Made by a program: the position numbers and the translations under genes
Notes under the pieces: generated by a model
Seen by the model: the letters and a program-made list of their open reading frames with translations, nothing else
Databases searched by the model: none
Told to the model about the DNA's origin: nothing
Shown here: piece after piece, positions 42,801 to 55,224 of the stretch
Layout: every line of letters starts with the position of its first letter
Numbering within the stretch: the stretch's first letter is position 1
NCBI GenBank assembly: GCA_012934845.2
Contig: WNNJ02000482.1
Location: 107,523 to 171,522, forward strand
From: Pomphorhynchus laevis
Lineage: Eukaryota; Acanthocephala; Palaeacanthocephala; Echinorhynchida; Pomphorhynchidae
Reading direction: 5' to 3'
Length of the DNA stretch: 64,000 bases

Positions 42801-44816
42801 TCATTCCTCATTTCCTAATTTCTCTCATCACTCCTCGAACCAGGATTCAATTATCCGCAGATTACATTCATCTGTAATACTCAACTCTTAACACTTTACC
42901 TCTAATTAAAACTACATCTATCACATCATACAAATTTCTTTTTTACCAACCAAATCATTTTAACGAAACGAATGAACCTAAATAAGTATCACATTCACAT
43001 TATTCTATTAATTCACTTGTCAAATCTACACGTTCCAGCTTTTTCGGTTAAATCATCTACTATTTTTCTACCCCAAAAATAGGTAATATTAGGTACTATT
43101 TTTCTATCCCAACACCCTCCACTACTTCATTCACGTCTGGCCTACCACGTACTCCTTACTCTTCTGTTGCTCGTAAATGTCATGCTTCTCGCGATCGTTG
43201 CGTAATTTTAAAAAATATACTCCTTCATAATTCAGATCAATGATAAGCTTGCCTTGATCACGATGTTAACGCCTTTCGTTCCATTCTTAAATTTCTAAAT
43301 CCTGAAAAAACCTCTCACTTTAAAAAAATCAAGCCCTTATATCTATTTTGTTTAATATCTCTAAGATCTCTTTCCAATGATGCACTTAACTTCATTTATT
43401 AAAGGTTGTCCTAAAGATTGCTTCTACGCCTCCTCCATTCTTTCCAGACGTTTTGTACTATTATGTCATACCTCGAACTATAGCATATTTCCTGATCGCT
43501 CCACATCTAACATTGTCAACCTCGCATATACTCGTGATGAAAAACTTACTCGTGAACGTGACGGTGAATCTTCCCTAGCAATCAAACAGATTGAAAGAAA
43601 TTTTCGTGCCGTTCGGGTCCTCCCTAAAATTCTTTATTCAATCTCCTTCTCTTAAACGTCCGTTCCATCTCGAATAAAGTCGACTCAGTACTTGACCTCT
43701 TTTAATAGTCTTTGGATCTGATTGGCCTCGCTGAATCTTGGCATCTTGATAGTAGTGACATCTTGGTTCGACACCTACGTTCTTTCTATTATTCTGTCAT
43801 CGATAAGTCCCTCTCCTCACTAATCTAATAGGGAATCATCCAGTAATCATAGTGCCTCGTCGCTATCTCTCGTCTTTCTTTGTCTATTCATCGTTTAACT
43901 GCTCCTTTGCTCCGAAAATCTTTGAACTTCTTCCTTTCAATTTTTCGGTAGGCTATCCTCTCTGAATATGTATCGTATGTATCATCCTGGATCTAGTTCT
44001 CCATCTAATACTTTCTTTGTCTAACTATATGATCTGCTCTCACATATCTCGCTCTGCTCTATTCCTTCTCTTGTACTAGGCGATATCATTATTCGTATGG
44101 ACTGTCCTTGGGTTCTTGCTACCCAAACACTCATCACAGCTTTTCATGATTGTAACTATTCTATCATATATTAGCTAGACACTCCTACCCCTACTCACAT
44201 TCTTTGTGGTGTTCTTTAAAAAAATGAAACACTGTTGCTAGTAGCCTTTCTTCCTTCGCCGTTATCTCTAATTTGGGTCCCGGCCTATCCCACAATTTTC
44301 TTGTTATGCTCTATCTTCCAATTTCACGCTCTTATTTCTCTGCATCACATATTATCCCTCGACAGTGGAAACATCTCGATCTTCCTTTTTTCGTTCTCTA
44401 TTAATGGTATTTCCTCTTATGTCCTCGTCTTTTACTTTCCAACATCCGAATTATTTGTCTGATCTCTTTGATTCTAAACTCTCTTCTATATTTGAAAATA
44501 TTCTTATATATCAACACTTTACTCCCCATCGAACGTACTATACATCATTGTTTTACTCTGAGTGTACGCTTTTGAAGTGGCTTCTACGTCGTTTGTTTAT
44601 AACCTACCTTCGTTTTATCAAGCCTTTCCCCACTTCTATCCCCATCATCTGTGTAGCTCTTCGTAGGTTTCAACGTTCCATCTTGCGTAGTGAGTCTTTG
44701 CACTTTTGAAAAGCTTATATATTCTCTAACTCGAGATCTAAATAGAATACTCTCAACACTATACGGTCGCATTCTACTTCTGTTTGCATTCTCGATACAC
44801 ATAAGTTTTCTGTTTA
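42801..44816 (+). mobile_element. LINE B copy 3, 5' half
   Basis: A degraded ORF1 region is followed by the APE endonuclease: NVRSISNKVDSVLDLF, DLIGLAESWHLDS, a GDI...WVLA block in place of GDFN, and then the linker (PLMSSSFTFQHPNY). Many stops and frame changes. The segment 44737-44787 is duplicated at 45207-45256, the two copies flanking a PLE-N end. Confidence 0.65.
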
Positions 44817-45035
44817 TCCTTATGTTTCTCCTGGTGACCTCTATTCCTTATTCGAATACTTCTTATATTATTTATTAGTCAATTCATAAAAATTGATTCT
44901 ATTTTAAATTTAATTTTTTATTTTAACTTGATATAAATATAAATTGTATAAAATCTTATATGATTATTTATTATTTATCTTTATTTTTAATTCATATATT
45001 ATAAAATACGTAGACTCAGTTAGCTGATCTGATTT
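44817..45035 (+). repeat. PLE-N terminal repeat inside LINE B
   Basis: CTCCTGGTGACCTCTATTCC, TTATTAGTCAATTCATAAAA and ATACGTAGACTCAGTTAGCT identify the outer half of the PLE-N right end. It lies between duplicated LINE B segments, so it arrived together with a local duplication. Confidence 0.75.
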
Positions 45036-45206
45036 AATTTGAAAAATCCAAATTCGAATATTTGAGTTTACCAAATTGTATCAATCGTATATGTGTAAAA
45101 TAGTATAAAATATGCATACTCAGTTATCTGATTTAATCTCACCGTTCTACTGTGTACTAAGTCTTATTTTTCTAAATGAACAAGTTTATATCTCCCACTG
45201 ATTCAA

Positions 45207-46680
45207 TATCTAAATAAAATACTCTCAACACTATACTATGCATTCTACCACTGTTAGCACTTGTGATCTGTTGATAAATTTTGTTTAACTTCAATTGAAG
45301 TTCGATTCAACTATCCTAGGCATTCAGATTTCTACTATCCCGTCTTCTTTGCTGGATCTTCGTCTGTCTGAACATATATTCTTACTGTTTCTGTCGACGA
45401 GGTTACTCGGGTGCTTTTATCTTTACCGTTCAAAACATCTGATGATCCTCATCGTACTTATATACTAAAATCTTTGTACATTCAAACTGATTTTTTACTA
45501 GCCTCAACGTCTTACTCTTCCATTCTTAGTTGATTTTAACCTCCTTCTTGGAAATCTGCCATAGTTCGACCACTACTCAAGAAATTTTTCCCTAATTCAT
45601 AGCTGCATTCCTAATATCGCCCTATCTCTATCCTTCCAATTGTCTCTAACCTTCTTGAACGTCTTGTTTTTTACCAGGTTAATATATATCTTTAGAAACC
45701 GTACATTTCGAGTATATTCTAACTCTTCTCTCTCCCATCCTTCGTCCATTCCGTCCGGTGTTCCACAAGGCTCCGTATTAGGCCCTATGCCTTTCTCTCT
45801 TCTTCTTGGTGATTTGTCTTCGATTTCTCATAAATTTAACTTCCATGTTATGCAATATGCTGATGACATTCTCATCTATGCTCATGCACCTGTTTATCGT
45901 ATTCACGATCTTAGTGTTTCCGCTTCGGACTGTCTTGTCTCAATTTCCAATCATCTTTCTTCCCTTCGCCTTTCTCTGAATCTTGATAAATCCAAAATAA
46001 TGTGGATCCTTTCTTGACGCCCCAGCGTAGAACCTCACTCCGTATCATTGAATTATACAATTATTCATATCGTTGACAATCTCGTCTTCTTAGGCTTCCA
46101 TTTCGACAACCGACTTTCACTTAAACCTTTCGTTAGAGATAAAGTACGCTCATCTACCTTGATACTCCGCAACCTCCGTCAAGTTCGTAGATTGATCGAT
46201 TTCCCTTCTTGTATGACTCTCATATCATCTCTCCTTTTTTCTAGACTCGATTATTGTCTTAGTCTATTTTCCAACTCACCTAAATCCACTCTTCTTCCCC
46301 TACAACGCATCGTCAACGCATCTGTCCGAATTCTCCTCCGTCTTCGTCGTTTTGATCATACATCCTACCATCTTGCTTCTCTCGATTTGCCTACAATTTA
46401 TTGTCGTGTTCAAATTCGTCTTCTTATCGTTGCTTTCCGCCTTGTAACTTTTCATACCCCTTCATTTCTCAACCTTCCTTTTCTTGATAATTCTCGTCCT
46501 GTTTACTGTTCCCTGCGTTCCTGTAATTCCATTTTTTTACATGTCCCAAACTACTCTACCTCCGTTGGACTCCGCTCCTTCCTGGTGGCTGCTCCTCTAT
46601 CGTGGAATCATCTGCCCATTCATATACGCCAATCAACTTCCCTGCAGTGCTTCAAACGACAAATCCGATCCTTGCTTCCA
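45207..46680 (+). mobile_element. LINE B copy 3, 3' half
   Basis: Linker and RT fingers (VSVDEVTRVLLSLPF, YRPISILPIVSNLLERLVF) run to about 45690, then jump to RNRTFRVYSNSS, omitting about 250 bp that include RT motif A present in the copy at 28600-28870. GVPQGSVLGP, YADDILIYAHA, the thumb (LISSLLFSRLDYCLSLF) and the end (SWNHLPIHIRQS) follow. The downstream part is nearly identical to copies at 28878-29170 and 11566-12129. Confidence 0.8.
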
Positions 46681-46716
46681 CCAACCACGTGCATTAATTC
46701 TAAAGCATTTCTATGA
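46048..46716 (+). pseudogene. LINE B ORF2 C-terminal part
   Basis: An open frame of 222 codons after the YADD region: NLVFLGFHFDNRLSLKPFV, RNLRQVRRLIDFP, SRLDYCLSLFSNSPKSTLL, RIVNASVRILLRLRRFDH and GLRSFLVAAPLSWNHLPI. This is the thumb and C-terminal region of a CR1/Jockey-like protein. It carries over into unrelated sequence after 46680. Confidence 0.75.
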
Positions 46717-46799
46717 TTGTATTGAGAAACGAGATGCTTTATTTAAACATTTAATCATATACATAATCAAATATCATAACATTCACCCCACCATGTAAG

Positions 46800-48290
46800 A
46801 CCAGAATATCAGGTAACATGGTTTTGCGGATAGAGCGGCGTTTTTTAGGCGATGGTATATTTTCTGTTCTTGTACATTAATTCTAATGCATGTATTATTA
46901 TATACAGGGCTTTGACCTAGAATGCCGTTTTGCCCGCTCATCGTACATTACAACACATGAAACAAACATATCAATTTCAACCAAACCAAGGATAAAAACT
47001 TCAAATGTTACCTTGATCAGCGTCTCTTATCCAAGTGTTGACCATGGCTTTGAATTGGCTCAATGATGACACAGTCATGATGTCGTGAGGCAATGCGTTC
47101 CACAACTTTCGCACTCAGTGTGACAATCGAGATACCAAGTAGACCTTCCAATTTGTCTTGCGCGTAACGCGAGAGAATGACCCCTGCGATTTTGTCGGAC
47201 ATTCAATTCAACACATTGAATTGGATAGCCACCTATCCCCTTTGCTATAGACCACATCGCAAACAGATCCAGAACGAGTAGTCTGGTTTGCACTGATATC
47301 ATGCCTATTGAAGTTAAACGATCGCTATAACTCATCATTTTACATCCTCGAACGAGCTTGCTGCCACGACGTAGAATTCTCTCCAAATCCCTAATTTCAC
47401 CTCTTGTAGAAGGGAATGATGCCTGGATAGCATATTCGATATGTGGACGAACAAGCGCATTATATAGCCGAGCAAAACACTGAGGAGATATTGACAAGAA
47501 ACAAGTTTTAATTAGATAAATCATCTTTCTTGCTGAACAGCAACGTCGTTCAGTATCCATTCTAGTTTTTAGTGACGATTGCATAAGTATGCAAAGATCA
47601 CGAACCTGATTGGTCGAAATGATACTATATGTCTCGACACTATACAAGGAAGACACATTGGACTTGCCGAGACGAATGTGTGAGCACTTAGAAATGTTTA
47701 ACAATACCCCAGTATTAACACTCCATGTATAAACCCTGTCAATGCCACGCTGTAAGCGGATACGGTCATCTGCAGATATGACCTCACACCAGATTTTGAT
47801 GTCGTCAGCAAAGGCTTAAACACGGACAATGGAGCTGTGTGAGTAAATTGTTTATGAACATGTTAAACAATGAAGGTCCTAGTACAGAACCCTGAGGAAC
47901 TCCTGACGTAATTAAACGTGGTGAGGATAGGGTACTACCAACTCGTATTCTGAAAGATCTGTTAGATTGAAAATCTCTAATTCATCCTATAACTAAGCTG
48001 TTAATAACTCAGCTATTAATAACTGAGCTATTATTATTTCTAGAGCTATTATTATTTCTTTTTTCTTATTATTACAGAACTCTGAGGAACTCCTGACGTA
48101 ATTAAATGTGGTGAGGATAGGGTACTTCCAACTCGTACACTGAACGATATGTTAGATAGAAAATCTCTAATCCATCCATAACTGAGCTATTATAACTGAG
48201 CTATTATAACTGAGCTATTATAACTGAGCTATTATAACTGAGCTATTATAACTGAGCTATTATTATTTCTATAATGTTATATTATAAGCT
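46800..48290 (-). mobile_element. LINE E: CR1-like LINE 3' part with internal duplication
   Basis: Minus strand: LITSGVPQGSVLGPSLFNMF and FADDIKIWCEV (RT motifs B and C), then thumb and C-terminus in a long open frame (47075-47704: LYNALVRPHIEYAIQASFPS, DLERILRRGSKLV, RRGHSLALRAR). About 120 bp around motif B are present twice (47877-48000 and 48066-48185). 5'-truncated by simple-sequence repeats. Confidence 0.75.
48181..48265 (+). repeat. 14-bp tandem repeat
   Basis: The unit ATAACTGAGCTATT repeats about six times. A looser version (ATAACTGAGCTATTATTATT) lies at 48000-48060, beside the other end of the LINE E duplication, suggesting slippage at the duplicated end. Confidence 0.85.
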
Positions 48291-49015
48291 ATTTGACGGG
48301 AAATAAAAATATTATTACAAGACAAAATAGTGAGCAGAGCTCTAAGTGGCGTCACCAAAAAGAAAAACAAATTAATTACACAAAATTTTCTTCCGAAATT
48401 CCTTCATTGTACGGGAACGAATCGTTGTCTCGTTCAACTGATTTTATAGATCCACGACCCTTCGATTAAACTGGACAGTTTTTGAGCGTAAATCCTTTGT
48501 CGTTTGAGGACTAACGAATTACCGCGCAGCCATTGACCTGATCTAGCGTCCATTAGCCCATGTAGCACGTGTTGTGGGTTGCGAAGAATCGTCCATGTTA
48601 GACACATGTCGCGTAAATCACAGAGAGTGCTAACACTATTCATGCCCAGTGCATTGAGTCTTTGTTCGTAAAGGAAATTTCTTATCGAGTAAACAAGCTT
48701 TGTTGCCCGACAGAGTACACCTTCCAATTTTGCTGACTCATGTGTAGTCCTTGGATAGACGAATTGATACGCATAAAGCTGATGGCTCGAAATAAATGCG
48801 TTAGCAAGAATCCGAAATGATCGTGGATTATGAAAATCAAATGTACGACTAATGAAACCTACCATCCGATAAGCTTTAGCACATACATATTCAGTATTAT
48901 GTTTAGTAGACAAGTCATAGGAAATCCAGACGCCGAGATCCTTCACATGGTCTACAGTGGTATTACAATTGAGCTTTCCACATCTCGTGTATATGACCGG
49001 AATAAAAACTAAAGT
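48290..49015 (-). mobile_element. LINE F: CR1-like LINE 3' end
   Basis: Minus strand open frame 48434-48946: VKDLGVWISYDLSTKHN (after the RT palm), FISRTFDFHNPRSFRIL, LYAYQFVYPRTTHESAKLE, VLCRATKLVYSIRNFLYEQR and WLRGNSLVLKRQRI. A 3' UTR ends near 48290. Sequence differs clearly from LINEs A, D, E and I, so it is a separate family. 5'-truncated at about 49015. Confidence 0.7.
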
Positions 49016-49680
49016 AGCGGATCAGATAAAAATAGAATATATTTTAATAAGAAATTGTACAAGAGTCATGAAAAATCGACTCAAGACTACTTTTGTGAAC
49101 TAAATGAGTTTATGAAATAACATTTGGAAACACTCCGTCATTTTCTCAAATTACAGAATATGAACGCCGTATAAACTATAATCATTCATGTGCAATAGAA
49201 TGAGTAGATCTTTCAGATTACAAGTAGATCACATGGAAATACTGCAGTATTGAAGTTTCGAATGATGATGAGTTATTTTAAAATTTTACATTTGAGTGAC
49301 TTAAAAATTAACGACGTGAGGACTAAAACTGAAATTCGAGTTCATTTGGCTATACTTGATTATGCAATCAATTAAAACTATGAGATACTAAGTTGTCTTT
49401 TGATGCGGTGTCTACTCCTCCAAGATTATATTACAGTTTTCTCAACAATAATTAGTTTTATTTTATTCGGAGGGTGACCAACATTTTATTGAATTTACGA
49501 TAACCAGCATCAGTAGATATTTTTACGAAAATATCCTTACTACCAGAATACAAATCAGTAACCAAATTCCTACAAATACGCGAGGTCACTGTAAAAGTCA
49601 AAATTATACCTATTTTATTAACATTATATATTTAATTTGTTAAATAGCGGATTAAATATCAATTGTTTCAAAAAAATATC
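49016..49680. other. no recognised feature
   Basis: AT-rich spacer between the LINE F fragment and the 3' side of LINE D. Nothing recognised apart from a small palindrome near 49715 (CACAGTTATATGATTAACTGTG-like, just outside). Confidence 0.45.
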
Positions 49681-49744
49681 TTTAGAAAATTTATCGAGCG
49701 TGCACACGGTACACAGTTATATGATTAACTGTGTACAGAAAAGA

Positions 49745-50420
49745 TTAACCGTGACCTCTGATTGTTATTTCTTGTTGATGGGGGTAGATAACCATCAAAG
49801 GATTATCACGACGATTTACACCACTCCATGCCATCATCAAGTCTGATATTAACAAAGAATTTTCTATTGATGTAACGCCCAACAAGTTAATTCTTATTTC
49901 AAACAGTAAACGTCTTATTGAGGGAACCAAATGCGTTGCTTTTCGTAGCACCTTCTCATTATTCGTTTGTTCAGTTTTTGATGGAGGATGCATGGCTTGC
50001 GATGCATATAACATATGACTCAGTATCAACGATTCATAAAGTGGTTTAAATGTCGGAATGTCGACTCGGCGGATAGATCTCTGTACCATAGCAAGAATTT
50101 GTAAGCAAATGATTTTGACTACAGCGGAGTTGGTATTCATTTTCAGGTCATCTGTTATGATCACGACCAGGTCCTTGATTGAGTTGACTAGATTTATTTG
50201 CCTGCCGCTTCATAATTTGCAATCTGTCGCCTGCGTCCAATGTGCATATGTACACATTTTTATGGGTTTATAGTCAGATTCATTGCACCTGCCCGATGCT
50301 GCAGATTCAATATGCTCAATTGTAGAATGTGCACCTCGTTAACGTTATTGATGGCATTCAAAATTTTAATATCATATTCATATAGAATACAGTCAGAAGC
50401 TATAAGCGGTATTACGCTAC
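49745..50420 (-). pseudogene. LINE D RT motif C region and thumb
   Basis: Directly left of LINE C: SVIPLIASDCILYEYDIKIL (motif C with the usual A-D altered to E-Y), LSILNLQHRAGAMNLTINP, then after a frame change LKMNTNSAVVKIICLQILAM, LYESLILSHMLYASQAMHPP and KVLRKATHLVPSIRRLLFEI. It continues the reading of 54279 onward once LINE C and one target duplication are removed. Confidence 0.75.
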
Positions 50421-50447
50421 CAAAATTGAACAAGCAGTGTACAAGTA

Positions 50448-51292
50448 ATGTCGGAGCTATCAAACGATAGCAGCAAAAATCATTCAAAAATCAACGATAA
50501 TCCTACAAAAAATGACAAATTAAAGGTAAATCTAACTACAGATCCAAGTAACAAGGTTAGTAATTTTTCTATGGTATCAGGTGATGGGGAGGTGCTTCCC
50601 CCATTCCTAAATTAAAGAATTTGCTGATAATTAAAGTTAAGAAACCGATTGAAAAACACGATCTCTACAACAAATTGTTGAGATCCTTCACCAAACAGTT
50701 TCAGAACAGGGTTCTATTTAACTCTGTTAGGTTACACCCTGCGGAGGTGAAGATCTCTTTTGTCTCGAATGACCTTGCCGCAAACTACATAGAGTACTTC
50801 TCCGCCAATTTAGCTGAATATGGTGAAATTTCATCCAAGCCTATCCTAGCATCACTAAAAGTTTCAAATCTTCCCTGTTCAATGGAAGAAGAAGATACAC
50901 GTTCTTTTATGGCTAAATTCAAGGTCACCAATCTAAGGTCAATCCGGGGTAGGGACGGGAACCCTATCCCGGTTGGCTTTTGCAATGCTCCCGTAAATAT
51001 TGCTGAATCCTTGTCTAATTCTACGTCGAATCCCTTTATGGGTTTCAATATTAAATTCACGATCACAGAGAGGGATGATCTGACCTATCCCCACTGCAGC
51101 CGGTGTCACAAATGGGGACACTGGGCCTCCAGCTGCAGTGGGACCCTTTCGTGTGGGGTCTGTAGCTCCACCAGCTGTCCTTCTCTTACAACTACCGATC
51201 GCTGCGAGGCCCCCCTTTCCTGCTCGAATTGCGGGGGGTGCCATCCTGCTTGGAGCAGGAAATGCTCTCTATTCAACGAATATAGACAATGA
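50448..51292 (+). pseudogene. LINE C ORF1 (gag-like, three zinc knuckles)
   Basis: It starts MSELSNDSSKNHSKINDN. A one-base shift near 50605 puts the rest in another frame, which then continues through LLIIKVKKPIEKHDLYNKLL and LKVSNLPCSMEEEDTRSF to the C-terminus. There lie three Cys/His knuckles: CSRCHKWGHWASSC (CX2CX4HX4C), CGVCSSTSCPSLTTTDRC and CSNCGGCHPAWSRKC. This triple-knuckle end is typical of R1/Jockey-group ORF1, an RNA-binding protein that packages the element RNA. A short Ser/Pro-rich extension follows in an overlapping frame (51296-51652). Confidence 0.85.
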
Positions 51293-51685
51293 TTCTTGCT
51301 GAAACCGCCCAATCCGGCCAAGTCCTTCGCGGTCGCTGCAGCTCCACGTATGGATGACGCTGACATTTTACGGATTATCGACTTAAAGACTTCGAATGCT
51401 CTTCGGCAGATTGAGGAGTTAGTACGCTCTATCCTAACTGTTATCGGGACTAATCCTGTGCTTCCTGTTTCCTCGTTTCCGGAGTCGAAAAAGAGAGGGG
51501 CTTCAGCCCATGCCGTCCTCCCGCTCAAGATTGGGAAGCTAATCCAACAGAAGACTAATAGGGGAAATGAAGATACTGCCCAGGGGCAAGTACCTTCCTT
51601 GGAGGGGGCTAGTGGTGGGAAGGGCAACCTTCCTGCACCTAGCTTTGTCTAGGTAGGCAATCCCCCATCCAACTAATCCATCACA

Positions 51686-53990
51686 ATGCAGAGTACTCGT
51701 GAGCCTTTTTCACTGAATATCCTTCAGTGGAACTCGGGAGGTGCTTCCGCCCTTAGACTTCTATCTGGTAGAGATGCAGATGTTATAGTCCTTCAGGAGA
51801 CGCGGTCTATCCGTCTCCCCCAGGACATTACTCGATTTATCCCAAAGCATATTTGTTCCCACTATACTCCGTACATAACCCCACCTCACTCCTCTTCATC
51901 TCAAGGACTCTTGACCTTAGTTAAGTGCTCCTTAAGGTCCTCCCTCCTATTAAACTACTCATGTCCAGCCCTTTCTTGTTTAGTAGTTTCACTCAGTAAG
52001 AACGGTAAACGCATAAGTCTAGCCAATGTCTACATCCGTCCAGGTGAAATTCATAAGAACCGTGACCTCCTGGATAGTATTATTGACAGCGGTTATGACA
52101 TGTTACTTGGAGATTTCAACGACAGAACTGGTCGTTGGATCAATGCAGCACTTCGCAGAGCTAGGAACGGTTATCTTATTCACAAACCCCCGTCACCTAC
52201 CTTTCATTGCACATCAACAAATTCTATCCTCGACATTTTACTGCTTCACTCGAGGTGGTTGTTAAAACCCTTCTGCACGGAGCAGTCGCGCCAGCAATTG
52301 TCCACCTCTCATGACCTAATTCGTTGGCGGATAGAGGAAGATATGTTGCTTCGAAGGAGGTTTCACTTTGATCCGATCAGAGTGGCCCTCTTTCAAGCGG
52401 CTATCCAACTCTTTCCCTTAATAGGAAATGAGAGTTTGATCAAATTTAATACCTACCTCTTTTCGCAAGCTACCGCGATTCTATCGACTACCTATAAAGG
52501 TCGTATATACAATCCCACTCCGACAAAACTCAAGGTCCTAGCAAAATTACTGAACCTCCCTAATCTCTCTGCTTCCGCCAAACAGGCCCTCTCGAATGAA
52601 TACTGGAGCACTAGATATAGGTTCCAGCTGAGTAGGGATAGGACGAGTATCGCTCGCAATCCTTCTCACTCTTCCTTTTGGAAGATGTTCAAGAAGGAGA
52701 AGTTTGTTTGCTGGAAGGATAGAGCATTGAGTTGGATAGGGAATGTAGGCCTTGATAAAGTTTTGGAGGAGTCACTGGCCCTACACAACTATGGATCTAC
52801 TCTATCACCTCAACCAATCCGCCTTGGTGTAACTTCAGGAGTAGGGATCTATCTGTTACGGATATCCTTAACTCCTGGGGTCCACTCCCGGGCATCTCCA
52901 AATCCGTCGTTCCACTTTCCTCTCGGGTCTGTTAGCTTTTGACAGCTGATCAGAGAAGAGAGATGGCCGTCACAATGCTTTATGCCTCCCCATCCGATGT
53001 AGCAGGCATCAATATTACTAAGCGTGTTTTTATTCCTAAGAAAAAATCCTGCTCATGCCCTAAAAATCTGCGACCCATTTCGATTCAAAATGCCCTCGTG
53101 TCGATTTACGAAAAAGCGCTTGCGCGTAAAATCCGCGACCATTTAAGTAGGCGTAATTTGATCCCTCCAGGTTTTCATGGGTTCGTCAAAGGTCGCTCGG
53201 TCCATTCAGCAGTTGGTGAGGTGGATCAGTTTTGTCGGGATAATAGCCATCGTCTAGTTGTGGCTGTTTTCCTTGACTTTTCTGCTGCATTTGACCGCAT
53301 CTCCATTCCTTTTGTGATCTCTTCTCTCAGGTCCCTCGGGTTGCCTGCGAGAATTGTGAACAGAGTGGAGATCCTGTTGTTTACCAAGCGATTTTACTAT
53401 GAAGACGACCCTGATGCGCGTCAGTTCTACCCTATTACGGGTGTACCTCAAGGATCCCCACTTTCTCCTATCTTATATCTTGCTGCCTCTATTAAACTAT
53501 TCAAAATATTTAAACGCGAACAACGTCTTGTGGTGTACGCTGATGACACCACAGCCACTGTTCACTGGACACAGGTGTAAAGACGTAGTCTCTGACATCA
53601 GCCGTTTCTTTTTAAGATTAAAAGATCAGTTACCCATATCCAATCTTATTTTAAACTCAGCTAAATCGCAGGTGGTCGTCTTTCATGGCATACCTGCTAC
53701 AAAGCAAATACTTAAGAGATTAGCACTCTCTGCGCTCTCCTCCATATTTGCCTCTGAACCACTTCCCACCTTCACAAGTCGAGTAAAATACCTGGGGTTC
53801 ACCGTTACGGTGAACTGGTCGGCGAAAGCTGACCTGGATAGACTCAAACGTATCCTGAAGAAAGCTAGGTGGGCCCTGAAACGGGCTCAGCATCTGTCAT
53901 TGAAAGGGAAAGCCCAGGTGCGCCTTTGGGGCACTGGGACTATCTCGGGATTAGTCTCTCAAGAGGACGTCCCCCAGAGCAAAGGCTAAT
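51686..53990 (+). pseudogene. LINE C ORF2 (APE endonuclease and RT)
   Basis: ATG 51686. Endonuclease, residues about 1-235: LNILQWNSGG, VIVLQETRSI (catalytic E), LANVYIRPG, MLLGDFNDRTGRW (D and N), SILDILLLHSRW, STSHDLIRWR (S-x-H-D in place of S-D-H). Linker and RT: NLRPISIQNALVSIYEKALA, HGFVKGRSVHSAV, VFLDFSAAFDRISI (motif A), TGVPQGSPLSPILYL (motif B), LVVYADDTTATVHWT (motif C). Then NSAKSQVVVFHG, VKYLGFTVTVNWSAKADLDR. Frames change near 52840 and near 53580. No RNase H or zinc finger was seen after the RT. Confidence 0.85.
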
Positions 53991-55224
53991 GTTTCTTAAG
54001 CTCCTCGTCTCTCGTTTACCAAGCATAGTCCGCGCCGATTGGATTCTTCGGGGGTGAAAGACCCCGGGTGGTTCAGTCGGAAGGCGGCGTGTTGGATCGG
54101 TTGGGGGGCTCAGATCCCCCTGGACCTGAGGCCATGAAAGAGAAAAGGAAGATGATAAACGAAAGAAAAATTTTGTCATTTTTTATCTGAGTTGGTTATG
54201 ACCTACTTTTTTTTATTCTTGCATGCTATATTTTGGTGTATTTAATAAAGTCTTTATTTATTTATTGTATTACGCTACTAATGTATATATTAAAGAGCGT
54301 TGGGATAAGGGCTGAACCTTATGCAACGCCAGAGTGTAATTGAATGTTTGATGAAAGCGAATCTGTACGGAAACCATGTTGTTGCTTATTAATAATTTAC
54401 TTCCTGTTAATGAATGTCTCCAATTCAGGAAGCACGATCCGCTCTTAGAGTTTGCAAGATGTGCATGTAAGGCTGATTGGATGACAGTTCGAAAATCATG
54501 ATTCATTTTCTTTCTTATAGATCGCGCACACTATTGCGATTCCCCAGTCATTAGGCAAGGTCGATGTATATAGCGAGACAACAATAAGGCGAGTAAGAGG
54601 TGCATACACAGTGGAAGTCTTAGTTCCGAGAATACATCGTTCAGTTGAACGATTTTTAGGCATTTGTCTAGATTAGCTGAGGTGTTACTTATTTCGAAAG
54701 GTCCGAACGTTACCTTCTTTCTGATGGACTACGGGTTCGCCATTGCAAATTCGATTGCAAATAAATCAGCAATCGATTTTTGATCGCTTACCAAGTTGTC
54801 CGCATCATCCAATATACATTGTAATTGAGCGTGTCTCGTTTTGCAATGCATGATTAAAAACCAATATAATCGATTTGGGTCAGAACGAATTTGGGAAAAG
54901 ATTATTCAGGAATATCCGTTTCTCATTACGTTTTATTTACTTCGCGTAGTTCTGAGCTTCTCTGTAAGCCTCGAAAGTGCCGTACCCAGTTCTGTATTTA
55001 GCAAAATGCCATTTTAGGTTTTTTGATTGCCTGTCTTACAGGGTATACAAACTACGAAGTTGCTTGTCTTGGTTTCGTATTTACGTCCAAGGTAGGCGAA
55101 AATATGTAAATCAGGTGACTAAACACGTCTCGAAAGTTGTTCCATGCAATGTTTACGTTTACGGAAAATGGATCTATCAATAATGATGTGACAAAAGTGC
55201 GATAAAGTAGATTCTCGTCGAGCG

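Larger units (their letters stand above)
50421..54266 (+). mobile_element. LINE C: full-length R1/Jockey-like LINE inserted in LINE D
   Basis: A 3846-bp element with both ends defined: GTATTACGCTAC occurs immediately before it (50409-50420) and immediately after it (54267-54278), a 12-bp target-site duplication. It has a short 5' UTR, ORF1 from ATG 50448, ORF2 from 51686, a 3' UTR with AATAAAG and a (TTTAT)n-like tail. It is visibly richer in G+C than its surroundings. ORF1 has one frame break and ORF2 two or three, so it is inactive, but the perfect target duplication shows a fairly recent insertion. A 3' fragment of a relative lies at 1205-1528. Confidence 0.93.

Noticed and set aside
50785-51627. 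Overlapping minus-strand open frames of 93-173 codons
   Set aside because: They are antisense shadows of LINE C ORF1, which is G+C-richer and so has fewer stops on both strands.
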